From Synchiropus splendidus (taxonomy: Eukaryota; Chordata; Actinopteri; Syngnathiformes; Callionymidae), in NCBI RefSeq assembly GCF_027744825.2, contig NW_026527057.1:1178001-1242000 (forward strand): a DNA stretch of 64,000 bases, given 5' to 3'. The position numbers were made by a program, and so were the translations under genes. The notes under the pieces are model-generated. The model ran no database searches, was not told the DNA's origin, and worked only from the letters and a program-made list of their open reading frames with translations. Below, in pieces: positions 49,781-58,189 of this stretch (position 1 is its first letter; the number at the start of each line of letters is the position of its first letter).

Positions 49781-52736
49781 AGACAGCTTATATTTGATGT
49801 GCAACTACTCGAAAGACCCTTTCTGCTATAGTGGGAGGTGAAACGTTCATGTTCTGAAGCTTTCCTTCAAAGTTATGGCACAATGCAGAAAATGCGGTTT
49901 CAGCCTGAGATAAGGTGGGTTCCGGAACGCCAAACATAAAAATGTTGATAACTTTGGAAAAACACTTCAGACAGCTTGGATTTAATGTGCAACTACTACA
50001 AGGACCCTGTCTGTTATAGTGGGAGTTTAAAATTTCATGTTCTTAAGCTTCCCTGCAAAGTTAAGGAACAATGCAGAAAATGCGTTTTCAGCCTGAGATA
50101 AGGTGGGTTCCGAAACGTCAAACATAAAAATGTTGATAACTTTGGAAAAAACATTTCAGACAGCTTAGATTTGATGTGCAACTACTAGAAAGACCCTTTC
50201 TGCTATAGTGGGAGGTGAAAATTTCATGTTCTGAAGATTCCCATCAATGTTATGGCACAATGCAGAAAACGCGTTTTCAGCCTGAGAAAAGGTCGATTCC
50301 GGAACGCCAAACATAAGAATGTTGATAACTTTGGAAAAACACTTCAAACAGCTTTGATTTGATGTGCAACTACTAGAAAGACCCTTTCTGCTATAGTGGG
50401 AGGTGAAAATTTCATGTTCTGAAGCTTCCCTGCAAAGTTATGGCACAATGCAGAAAACGCGTTTTCAGCCTGAGATAAGGTCGATTCCGGAACGCCAAAC
50501 ATAAAAACGTTGATAACTCAGGAAAAACTCTACAGACAGCTTAGATTTGATGTGCAACTACTAGAAATACCCTTTCTGCTATAGTGGGAGGTGAAAATAT
50601 CATGTACTGAAACTTCCCTGCAAAGTTATGGCACAATGCGTAAAACGCGTTTTCAGCGTGAGATGAGGTTGATTTCAGAAGGCCAAACGTAAAAATGTTG
50701 ATAACTCAGGAAAAACTCTACAGACAGCTTAGATTTGATGTGCAACTACTAGAAAGACCCTTTCTGCCATATTGGGAGGTCAGAATTCCATGTTCTGAAG
50801 CTTCCCTGCAAAGTTATGGGACAATGTAGAAAACGATTTTTCATCCTGAGATAAGGTCGATTCCGGAACGCCAAACATAAAAATGTTGATAACTTTCGAA
50901 AAACACTTCAGACAGCTTAGATTTGATGTGCAACTACGAGAAAGACCCTTTCTGCTATAGTGGGAGGTGAAAATATCATGTTCTGAAGCTTCCCTGCAAA
51001 GTTATGGCACAATGCAGAAAACGCGTTTTCAGCCTGAGATAAGGTGGGTTCCAGAACGCCAAACATAACAATGTTGATAACTTTCGAAAAACACTTCAGA
51101 CAGCTTAGATTTGATGTGCAACTACTAGAGAGACCCTTTCTGCTACAGTGGGAGGTGAAAATTTCATGTTCTGAAGCATCCCTGCAAAGTTATGCCACAA
51201 TGCAGGAAATGCGTTTTCAGCCTGAGATAAGGTCGATTCCGGAACGCCAAACATAAAAATATTGATAACTTTGGAAAAACACTTGAGACAGCTTAGATTT
51301 GATGTGCAACTACTAGAAAGACCCTTTCTGCCATATTGGGAGGTCAGAATTCCATGTTCTGAAGCTTCCCTGCAAAGTTATGGGACAATGTAGAAAACGA
51401 TTTTTCATCCTGAGATAAGGTCGATTCCGGAACGCCAAACATAAAAATGTTGATAACTTTCGAAAAACACTTCAGACAGCTTAGATTTGATGTGCAACTA
51501 CAAGAAAGACCCTTTCTGCTATAGTGGGAGGTGAAAATATCATGTTCTGAAGCTTCCCTGCAAAGTTATGGCACAATGCGTAAAACGCGTTTTCAGCCTG
51601 AGATGAGGTAGATTTCAGAACGACAAACATAAAAATGTTGATAACTCAGGAAAAACTCTACAGACAGCTTAGATTTGATGTGCAACTACTAGAAATACCC
51701 TTTCTGATAGAGTGGGAGGAGAAAATTTCATGTTCTGACGTCTCCCTGCAAAGTTATGGCACAATGCAGAAAACGCGTTTTCAGCCTGAGATAAGGTGGG
51801 TTCCAGAACGCCAAACATAAAAATGTAGATAACTTTGGAAAAACGCTTCAGACAGCTTAGATTTGATGTGCAACTACTAGAAAGCCACATTCTGCTATAG
51901 TGGGAGGTGAAAATTTCATGTTCTGAAGCTTTCCTGCAAAGTTATGGCACAATGCGTAAAACGTGTTTTCAGCCTGAGATAAGGTTGATTCCGGAACGCC
52001 AAACATAAGAATGTTGATAACTATGGAAAAACACATCAGACAGCTTAGATTTGATGTGCAACGACTAGAAAGACCCTTTCTGCTATAGTTGGTGGTGAAA
52101 ATTTCATGTTCTGAAGCTTTCCTGCAAAGTTATGGCAAATTGCGTAAAACGCGTTTTCAGCCTGAGATAAGGTTGTTTCTGGAAAGCCAAACATAAGAAT
52201 GTTGATAACTTTGGAAAAACACTTCAGACAACTTAGATTTGATGTGCAACTATTGGAAATACCCTTTCTGCTATAGTGGGAGGAAAAGATTTCATGTTCT
52301 GAAGTCTCCCTGCAAAGTTACGGCACAATGCAGAAAACGCGTTTTCAGCCTCAGATAAGGTGATTTCCAGAACGCCAAACATAAAAATGTTGATAACTTT
52401 GGAAAAACACTTCAGACAGCTTAGATTTGATGTGCAACTACTAGAAAGACCCTTTCCGCTATAGTGGGAGGTGAAAATTTCATGTTCTGAAGCATCCCTG
52501 CAAAGTTATGCCACAATGCAGGAAACGCGTTTTCAGCCTGAGATAAGGTCGATTCCGGAAAGCCAAACATAAAAATGTTGACAACTTTGGAAAAACACTT
52601 CAGACAGCTTAGATTTGATGTGCAACTACTAGAAAGACCCTTTCTGCTATAGTGGGATGTTAAAATTTCATGTTCTGAAGCTTCCCTGCAAAGTAATTGT
52701 TGTATACACTGGAAGTTCGAAAATATTATAATCAAA

Positions 52737-52832
52737 ACCTGCTAAATAATATTTGATATTGTTTCTGTTTTTATCATTAATGGACCTGCTAAATAATATT
52801 TGATATTGTTTCTGAATTTTTTATCATTAATT
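52737..52832 (+). repeat. Tandem duplication in U3 (two ~48-bp units)
   Basis: ACCTGCTAAATAATATTTG starts both units (52737 and 52784). The copies differ by a small insertion of A/T bases after GTTTCTG. This could be a duplicated enhancer block or slippage. Confidence 0.85.
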
Positions 52833-53046
52833 GTTTAATGTTTCAAACTTTAGTGAACCTGTATGCGTTTGATCATGCGCGTTTGAACTCACGAACAGCT
52901 GTGTGCTTGGATCTGAGAATGACCTTGAAGGCGCGCTCATTTGAAGTCATGAGAAAGTGGCCATCTTGAACTTAGTTTGAACCTGTGCGCACGTGCTGAC
53001 AAAATGGAGTGGATGTACTGACCTAATATGGTGAACCGGGCATCAG

Positions 53047-53078
53047 TGACGTAAAAAATGATGTAAGTGCTGACGCAA
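53047..53078 (+). promoter_or_regulatory. Three CRE/C-EBP-like octamers at 12-bp spacing
   Basis: TGACGTAA (53047), TGATGTAA (53059) and TGACGCAA (53071) start exactly 12 bases apart, about 170-190 bases upstream of the TATA-like box. They resemble ATF/CREB and C/EBP sites. Binding is inferred. Confidence 0.5.
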
Positions 53079-53234
53079 TTGACACTAATATGATCTATCA
53101 CCGAACATGTATCCTTTTGAGGGAGGGACTTCAAAAGGCCACCTGGAGAAAAAACAAGATAAGTTATAGATATGACTAATTGGCTTGGCGTGAGAAAACG
53201 GATGTCGGTATGTCTTCAAAGCCGTGTGTGGCGA

Positions 53235-53240
53235 TATAAG
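53235..53240 (+). promoter_or_regulatory. Probable TATA box of the ERV LTR
   Basis: TATAAG within GCGATATAAGCGC. It would place the transcription start at about 53265. It is the best TATA candidate in the LTR and lies in the expected order before the poly(A) signal. Confidence 0.6.
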
Positions 53241-53413
53241 CGCTCGGAGATGTGACCCTGAGTTCTTGCTCTTTTTGGATCTTCGCCCGCGTCTGTCCGC
53301 CGTAAGTTTTTATCTTATCTTGGGACGGTGCTCTTGCTGTTTGCTCTCGGACCATTTGATTTTAACTCATCTTTTATTTCTCTTTTACTATTTTTGAATT
53401 AATCCTTTTTATT

Positions 53414-53541
53414 GAAGTATTTTTGATTATATGGTTTTGAAGTATTTTTAATTATACGGTCTTTGAAGTGTTTTTGATTATATGGTTTTGAAGTATTCTT
53501 AATTATACGGCTTTTGAAGTATTTTTGATTATATGGTTTTT
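53414..53541 (+). repeat. Five 25-26-bp tandem repeats in the LTR R region
   Basis: The unit GAAGTATTTTTGATTATATGG recurs at 53414, 53439, 53465, 53490 and 53516. Two subtypes alternate: GATTATATGG and AATTATACGG. They lie after the predicted transcription start, so they would be part of the RNA. Confidence 0.85.
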
Positions 53542-53555
53542 GAAGTATATGTACT

Positions 53556-53613
53556 AGTACCAGCGTCTGGCGGTACTTTTGATATTGTTGGGTATCAGCG
53601 TCTGGCAATACCC
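53556..53613 (+). ncRNA. Paired RNA hairpins with identical loops and compensatory stems
   Basis: Hairpin 1: AGTACC (53556-53561), loop AGCGTCTGGC, GGTACT (53572-53577). Hairpin 2: GGGTAT (53590-53595), loop CAGCGTCTGGCA, ATACCC (53608-53613). The core loop AGCGTCTGGC is identical while the stems differ and still pair fully. That pattern is expected if an RNA structure is under selection. Function is unknown; candidates are protein binding or packaging. Confidence 0.6.
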
Positions 53614-53708
53614 TTGAGTTTATGGATTTTATTGTTTTTGGTTGACTTTGCTGTTTTTACTATTCTTTTATTAATTTTTTGAAGAAACATTTTTGTGACA
53701 AAAAACAA

Positions 53709-53714
53709 AATAAA
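53709..53714 (+). promoter_or_regulatory. LTR polyadenylation signal AATAAA
   Basis: The only clear AATAAA between the TATA box and the primer binding site, set in AAACAAAATAAAATTG. It defines the probable 3' end of R some 15-25 bases downstream. Confidence 0.65.
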
Positions 53715-53811
53715 ATTGAGTACGAATTAAGTACTGAAAAGGCACAACGGCGTTGATCCCTGACTACTAAAGAATCAACTGGCTCCTACCTACTACCATC
53801 AATTGGGTTAT

Positions 53812-53819
53812 AGGTGAGT
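53812..53819 (+). promoter_or_regulatory. Candidate 5' splice donor in the LTR
   Basis: AG|GTGAGT is a near-consensus donor within the transcribed LTR, just after the probable R/U5 boundary. A second weaker one, CCGTAAGT, lies at 53300. A donor this far upstream would let pol, accessory and env mRNAs join to a short leader, as spumaviruses do from R. Use is inferred. Confidence 0.45.
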
Positions 53820-54186
53820 TACTGTTTGATTTCCTCCTGTTGCACATTTAATGAATGTCTCACATGGTAGCATTATTCCATCCTGAATTATTGTGTCAAT
53901 GATTAGGTGGTAGTTTTAGGCATTTATGGGGAAAATGTTATTTGAAAGGAATGGATTTAGGATCCGATCATGAGTCCCTAAACGAAGTTAAGTAAAGAGA
54001 CTACGGTAAGAGGTGTAGCATTGTAAGGTCAAGAACCTGTTTTTTAACAGGTCGGGCTAATTAAATAACCCGCTCAGTGAAGCGCCGACACTACTCACTA
54101 ATATAATAAGGTATAGTTGATATGCTTATTATAGTCTTAGAACCGTGTCCGCAACAAGAGGCTGACTGAGTTGACCAACCGAGGGG

Positions 54187-54209
54187 CCCTTTACCAGAGA
54201 GGTAAAGGG
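54187..54209 (+). other. Perfect 9-bp stem-loop in U5
   Basis: CCCTTTACC, loop AGAGA, GGTAAAGGG, about 85 bases before the primer binding site. It is a likely structured RNA element; its role is unknown. Confidence 0.65.
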
Positions 54210-54294
54210 AGGTAGTGTGCTTGGAACTAGGGACGGCTTATGTTATAGCTAATCGCCTTGTACACAAGACCTTGAAAACCTAAACCCGACGACA

Positions 54295-54312
54295 TGGCGC
54301 CCGAACAGGGAC
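54295..54312 (+). other. Primer binding site, tRNA-Lys3 type
   Basis: TGGCGCCCGAACAGGGAC is an 18-base exact complement to the 3' end of the tRNA-Lys3 used by lentiviruses. It follows the CA of the LTR directly, which fixes the LTR end and confirms that reverse transcription would be primed here. Confidence 0.93.
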
Positions 54313-54744
54313 ATGATTGAAAAACGTACAATCTATTTGTGAGTAACTGGACCACAGATTAAAATTCTGGCGGGAAAAGTTCGGTAGTGAATAGATGGAT
54401 CCTACAATCTCTGAGTTTTGAATCAAAGAGAAAGATTCAGGCTCTATCACTCGACAACGTACGATCGTGTTGACTCTACAATTTACCGAAAGACTGTCCC
54501 TTGGGACTGATCACCCCAAGCAGGATAGTTAAAGTATTAAGGTAATTGTAGTACAACTATATAATATAGCTGGAATACAGAAGGACAGCAAAAAGTCCCG
54601 TGAGGCCTTATAACGGGCACCCCATGGTCAAGAGTCCGCTAAGGACAACTGGGGAACTGCAGCAGGAAGCAGCGGCATCGTTCGGGAAACTGTTCATAGC
54701 CGGTAAAGTGAATTCCTTAAAAATAATTTGACTGAGATTGAAAA
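54313..54744 (+). other. ERV untranslated leader, probable packaging region
   Basis: The 432 bases between the primer binding site and the first long frame. It contains the near-palindrome GTCCCTTGGGAC (54496-54507), a possible dimer contact, and a CCCGT/ACGGG stem (54597-54617). AAG|GTAATT near 54538-54545 is a weak splice donor. No coding frame is supported. Confidence 0.6.
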
Positions 54745-56091
54745 ATGGAAATGAGCAAAGAGGTTGTGCCAAAAAGTGGTGGAGCTCTTAAGAGAAGAGC
54801 TTCCATAGCTGAGTCTGAGGTTGTGACTGCTCCCCCTGATATGTGGGTGATGAGGTCTTTTCTGATAATCGATACACGATTAGAAAACCAGGAATTTTGG
54901 GACATCTTGCCACCCGGCTCGTATACGCTTCTGAACCCACGAAGATGTCCGAGACCAACCGATGGTGCGGGGGTAGCTCGTTGGGTAAAAGAAAAATTTG
55001 GTGAACAAGTCGAGAAGTTTGATCAAGAATACTCTGAGAACTGGGACCCAGGCGAGGCACGTCCTTTGGACACAGGGGAGTCGAAGTTACAAACGATATC
55101 AATGGCTCATTACTCGCCATACGACGACAAGAACCACGAGGGCTCCTTTCGGATGCTTTCAGAAACTTATTACAACTCCTTGAGCCATGCTAAAACGGAA
55201 GCTGTCATAATTCCTGTCTTCGGAACCGGGGTGTTTAATTACCCCCTCGAGAAGGCAGTGCAAACTTGTCTTGAACATGCTCAACATTGGGTGAACTATA
55301 ACTTTGAATCCGCCCGAATGGTGATCCTCTTAGCCTCCGAGGCTGGGCTACGGCAGGAAATTATCAAACAACTGGTAGAGAGGAATAAGGTGTATCCGGT
55401 GAAAGTTCAGGATTATGCAGCGACTCACGGTTGTCCGCTTGACGCAACCTTGGTTGATGGTTTAATGAAGAAGCCCAAAGTGAGCAAGTTGTATAAGGAG
55501 TCTACCCATGACCATGACGCAGGGAGTATTACTGAAAGTTTTGCAAGTCAATACCAGCACTACCCAAGCCCTGCTAGGCCGGGGATTTATCCCCGAGGTG
55601 AACTCCAAAATGTTCAATCGATGTACCAAGCAACTGGTACACTGCCCCTGACAAATAAGGGACCACTGGACACTGCGTTACAAGAGATAGTCAAACTTCC
55701 GACTGCGCCACCCGCCTATGAAGCTGACCCAGCTCTTAGGGACCATGGCTATGCCACGCCAGCGAGGGTCCGCTTTTTTGATTCGTCAGAAAATGACCCC
55801 GATGATGGAGAATCCCTGAGCCTGAGTGAAACTGACAGAGGAGTCATTGCAAGAAGTTTAGAGAGGATGTCAGAGCAACTTAGTGCAATAACACGGCAAA
55901 TAGGAAGCCAACAAGATCAGCTCGACAGGAGTTTGAGTCAGGGAGGATTAGGATGCATTCTAGGTTCCCAGGGAAATCGCCCGCATGCTATACAACCACT
56001 CAATCCCTCTAATGGCTCCATAGGGGCCTTGGATCTCAACGCCTCGGAAAACCCTGATGTCAGAGACCCAGGACCCATTCGCGTTCTGTAG
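54745..56091 (+). CDS. ERV Gag-N/ORF1: macro-domain protein with late domain (448 aa)
   Basis: First frame after the leader, in the position of the N-terminal part of Gag. Residues about 30-200 look like a macro domain (ADP-ribose or poly-ADP-ribose binding). They show LLNPRR in place of the usual NAAN, a GAGVARW glycine motif, then the strong signature VIIPVFGTGVFNYP (154-167), followed by a helix and ARMVILLAS. Residues 319-325 are PTAPPAY, an overlapping PTAP plus PPxY late domain of the kind that recruits TSG101 and NEDD4-type ligases for budding. The rest is proline-rich and then charged, with a short coiled coil near 370-395. The next frame begins at once in the -1 phase, so this may be the matrix half of one Gag protein. 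The degenerate NAAN motif leaves enzyme activity doubtful; binding is possible. Confidence 0.85.
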   Translation: MEMSKEVVPKSGGALKRRASIAESEVVTAPPDMWVMRSFLIIDTRLENQEFWDILPPGSYTLLNPRRCPRPTDGAGVARWVKEKFGEQVEKFDQEYSENWDPGEARPLDTGESKLQTISMAHYSPYDDKNHEGSFRMLSETYYNSLSHAKTEAVIIPVFGTGVFNYPLEKAVQTCLEHAQHWVNYNFESARMVILLASEAGLRQEIIKQLVERNKVYPVKVQDYAATHGCPLDATLVDGLMKKPKVSKLYKESTHDHDAGSITESFASQYQHYPSPARPGIYPRGELQNVQSMYQATGTLPLTNKGPLDTALQEIVKLPTAPPAYEADPALRDHGYATPARVRFFDSSENDPDDGESLSLSETDRGVIARSLERMSEQLSAITRQIGSQQDQLDRSLSQGGLGCILGSQGNRPHAIQPLNPSNGSIGALDLNASENPDVRDPGPIRVL

Positions 56092-56135
56092 AAGGGCAGA
56101 TACACGCTGGAGCCAGTAAAATTGCTCGGCTTGAG

Positions 56136-58073
56136 TTGTCTAAGGTGACCCTTGACCTTAATCCCCCCGAATCATTGGGAGTCCTCACAAATGCACAGCT
56201 AGCACGGTGGGTGACCGCCACCTATGCGACGCTGACCTCATTAGGTTACTTTGAGACAGTTACGTGTCTGATAGGGGACCGACAACTAGCAAAGACACTA
56301 TACGACACAGTGTTACTTTTGAAGCAGGATAAATTTACAAAGTATTTGGAAAATTCCCCTCAGCTACAACGTGGCCTGGAGGATGAGGAGCACAGAGAGC
56401 CAGAGGAACCTCGGGTCCCCTTTCGACCCTCCTCTGCGTCTACACCACGTCCCCCAACCCCCCTACCTAGATCTCCGCGGGTTGAACAATCACCTTCACC
56501 CCCCACTGACCGTCAACCCACCCGAATGGTACAAGCAAGAAATTCTAGAGGGCGAAAGATAACGTGGGGAGAATATGATGCCACCAAATGGCCGTGCGAC
56601 CCCGATGAGGAAGGATTAAGAGAACGCCCTACGGCTCATGCTTATGATCCAGTTGTACACCAGCAACCTCCGGAGCCAGATTGGAACAAAGAAATAATCA
56701 CACCTCAATGGTTTCCTCATGATAGGAAGGAAAGGGCCCGGAGAATGCGATCTCCCTCCTCTGAGGAAATAGGTGGATGGCAGGGAGTGTCTAGGTCCTT
56801 TAAACAAGCATATCTTGCACGTGGATATGATGCTCATCGCAATTCCTTAACAGATATCTACTCCCACATGCCCAGGGCCACCCGCTTGCCGACAGACTCA
56901 TGGGAGAGACGGTCTCCATGCCCCTCAGACTCCGACGACCAGAGTGACGATGACTCCGGCAGTGATAGTGACCCGACTCTGGGTCCGCAGCCAGACCCCC
57001 CAACTCCTTCAAGACAGGGTAGCAGAATGGCCTCCACAGGAAGGATAGGACGACAGCGCACTCAGCTGGCGGTCTCAATCCTTGCAGGGGGCCCCCCACC
57101 AGAGCCCAGACAAAACACTGACGTTAGAGTGTCAAATAAAATTACTGTAGCAGACCTGTGTAAGGCACTCCCGAAAAGGAAAGATAAGGAGTCCAACTGC
57201 GAATACGTTAGAAGGTTGAATAAGGAATTGTCTCCATCTCAAATGGCTGACCCGGTTATTAGTAAATACGTCTCCAAAGGGAACGGGCTAGACTTGGTTC
57301 AAGGTCAGACATTAATGGATTTGCTGACCTCTGATATGGCTACTCTGCTCACAAGCCAAGTGGAGGCAACCATTCGAGATCTGGTTGATAAAGTGAATAA
57401 AGGAGAGATGTCCCTTCTGCAAGCTTATTCCATACTGGCAGATGAAGGGGCTGATGAGTCGCAGGTCAAACATTTCCTGGTACAGATTAACTGCCCTGAT
57501 CAGGCCAAATTGGTTCTGGAGTTCCTCCAAGCGAAGGGACTGGATGCAAAGACTGAGGTTATCTCCCGCCACAGCTCTGTGATGGCTGTTAGAAGAGCCC
57601 TCAGAAAAGAAAAAGAGAGACCTGATGTTCCCGAGGCTCGACCGTCAAAAAACGAGCAGAGGGGGAAGTCTCTTCCCCCTTTCGGAAAAGTAACGGCAAA
57701 ACCCCAATACGGCCCGGCTCGCACTCAATCTACCTTTCCACCGAGAAAGGATCGAAATCAGCAAGACATCAGGCCCAATGGACAGGGTGGGGCCAAGCGC
57801 CCTCCATTCAACAAGAACGTGAATGGCTCAGCCTCGAATGCCCCCAGACAGCCTCATTGGAGGCAGGATCGTGCCGACAATCGATCCCAAGCAAAAGGCC
57901 AGGATCGTCCCCGTTCAAAACCCGTGTCCGAGGAAGAATGGAAGGCGATGACCCAAGAGCAGAGGGAAGCAGTAATACTTGCAGCGGCCCGACGAAACCA
58001 GGATATGGGAAGAGACCTGACCGCAGCCCAGAGGAAAGTGCTAGAAAAGCACGAGTCCAAAACCCAACAATGA
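56136..58073 (+). CDS. gag: ERV Gag capsid/nucleocapsid frame (about 645 aa)
   Basis: Structural protein that would form the capsid and bind genomic RNA. The frame is open from 56058, but its first ATG lies well inside; 56136 is only a TTG, so the true start is unknown. Layout: a helical start, a Pro/Arg-rich stretch (85-140), an acidic Ser/Asp run near 265-285, a helical capsid-like region (about 310-490) with a possible major homology motif around EYVRRL, then a long basic Arg/Lys/Gln/Asn-rich tail. There is no CCHC zinc knuckle; the tail resembles the Gly/Arg-rich RNA-binding end of spumavirus Gag. It sits in the -1 frame relative to the macro-domain frame with a short overlap (56058-56091) and no obvious slippery heptamer. 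It ends in ATGA with the protease start. An indel or splicing could join the two frames. Confidence 0.82.
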   Translation: MSKVTLDLNPPESLGVLTNAQLARWVTATYATLTSLGYFETVTCLIGDRQLAKTLYDTVLLLKQDKFTKYLENSPQLQRGLEDEEHREPEEPRVPFRPSSASTPRPPTPLPRSPRVEQSPSPPTDRQPTRMVQARNSRGRKITWGEYDATKWPCDPDEEGLRERPTAHAYDPVVHQQPPEPDWNKEIITPQWFPHDRKERARRMRSPSSEEIGGWQGVSRSFKQAYLARGYDAHRNSLTDIYSHMPRATRLPTDSWERRSPCPSDSDDQSDDDSGSDSDPTLGPQPDPPTPSRQGSRMASTGRIGRQRTQLAVSILAGGPPPEPRQNTDVRVSNKITVADLCKALPKRKDKESNCEYVRRLNKELSPSQMADPVISKYVSKGNGLDLVQGQTLMDLLTSDMATLLTSQVEATIRDLVDKVNKGEMSLLQAYSILADEGADESQVKHFLVQINCPDQAKLVLEFLQAKGLDAKTEVISRHSSVMAVRRALRKEKERPDVPEARPSKNEQRGKSLPPFGKVTAKPQYGPARTQSTFPPRKDRNQQDIRPNGQGGAKRPPFNKNVNGSASNAPRQPHWRQDRADNRSQAKGQDRPRSKPVSEEEWKAMTQEQREAVILAAARRNQDMGRDLTAAQRKVLEKHESKTQQ

Positions 58074-58168
58074 GGCCCTATAAAGTGCAGATTTGGGTTA
58101 AAAATCAAAAAAGATATTGTTACTATGACACTGGAACAGACATATCCATATTACCAAAGGAGTGGTGA
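58070..58168 (+). pseudogene. pro: ERV protease N-terminus, interrupted by TGA
   Basis: Aspartic protease at the N-terminus of the Pol polyprotein. The ATG at 58070 overlaps the Gag stop (ATGA), and the active-site D20-T21-G22 follows at normal retroviral spacing. The frame is stopped at 58166-58168 (TGA), inside the protease fold, and continues in the same frame in the RT-containing part. A stop here would leave a non-functional fragment, so I read it as an inactivating mutation and not programmed readthrough. The separate Pol start with protease first is the arrangement of spumaviruses. Confidence 0.75.
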
Positions 58169-58189
58169 GATGAAGAACTCGATCAGAAG

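Larger units (their letters stand above)
42900..52697. repeat. 188-bp satellite tandem array, block 3
   Basis: Continues the satellite in the same orientation after the LINE and ends at GCAAAGTAAT, where the ERV begins. A segment at 44600-44870, with GGTTCAGGAAGGAGAAAC and the shortened AAAACACCAGACAGC, also occurs at 37300-37530 on the other side of the LINE. No gene is seen. Confidence 0.96.
52698..54294 (+). repeat. ERV 5' LTR (about 1597 bp)
   Basis: Bounded by TG at 52698 after the satellite and by CA at 54293-54294 immediately before the primer binding site. The 3' LTR is outside the window, so the extent rests on these two boundaries. TATAAG at 53235 and AATAAA at 53709 suggest U3 of about 560 bases, R of about 470 and U5 of about 560. 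An LTR this long with a long R is unusual for simple retroviruses and more like spumaviruses. Confidence 0.85.

Noticed and set aside
1..52697. CENP-B box in the satellite.
   Set aside because: TTCG occurs in some variants, but the required downstream A and CGGG positions are absent.
53965..53995. A hammerhead-like string (CATGAGTCCCTAAACGAAG) in U5.
   Set aside because: The conserved CTGATGAG and GAAA core elements are not correctly present and helix II does not pair.
57857..58073. Possible programmed -1 frameshift between gag and pro.
   Set aside because: No classical X XXY YYZ heptamer was found; the ATGA overlap gives a simpler explanation.
58160..58175. Programmed TGA readthrough, as between gag and pol of some retroviruses.
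   Set aside because: The stop lies inside the protease fold just after the active site, not at a domain junction, so regulated readthrough would make no useful product.
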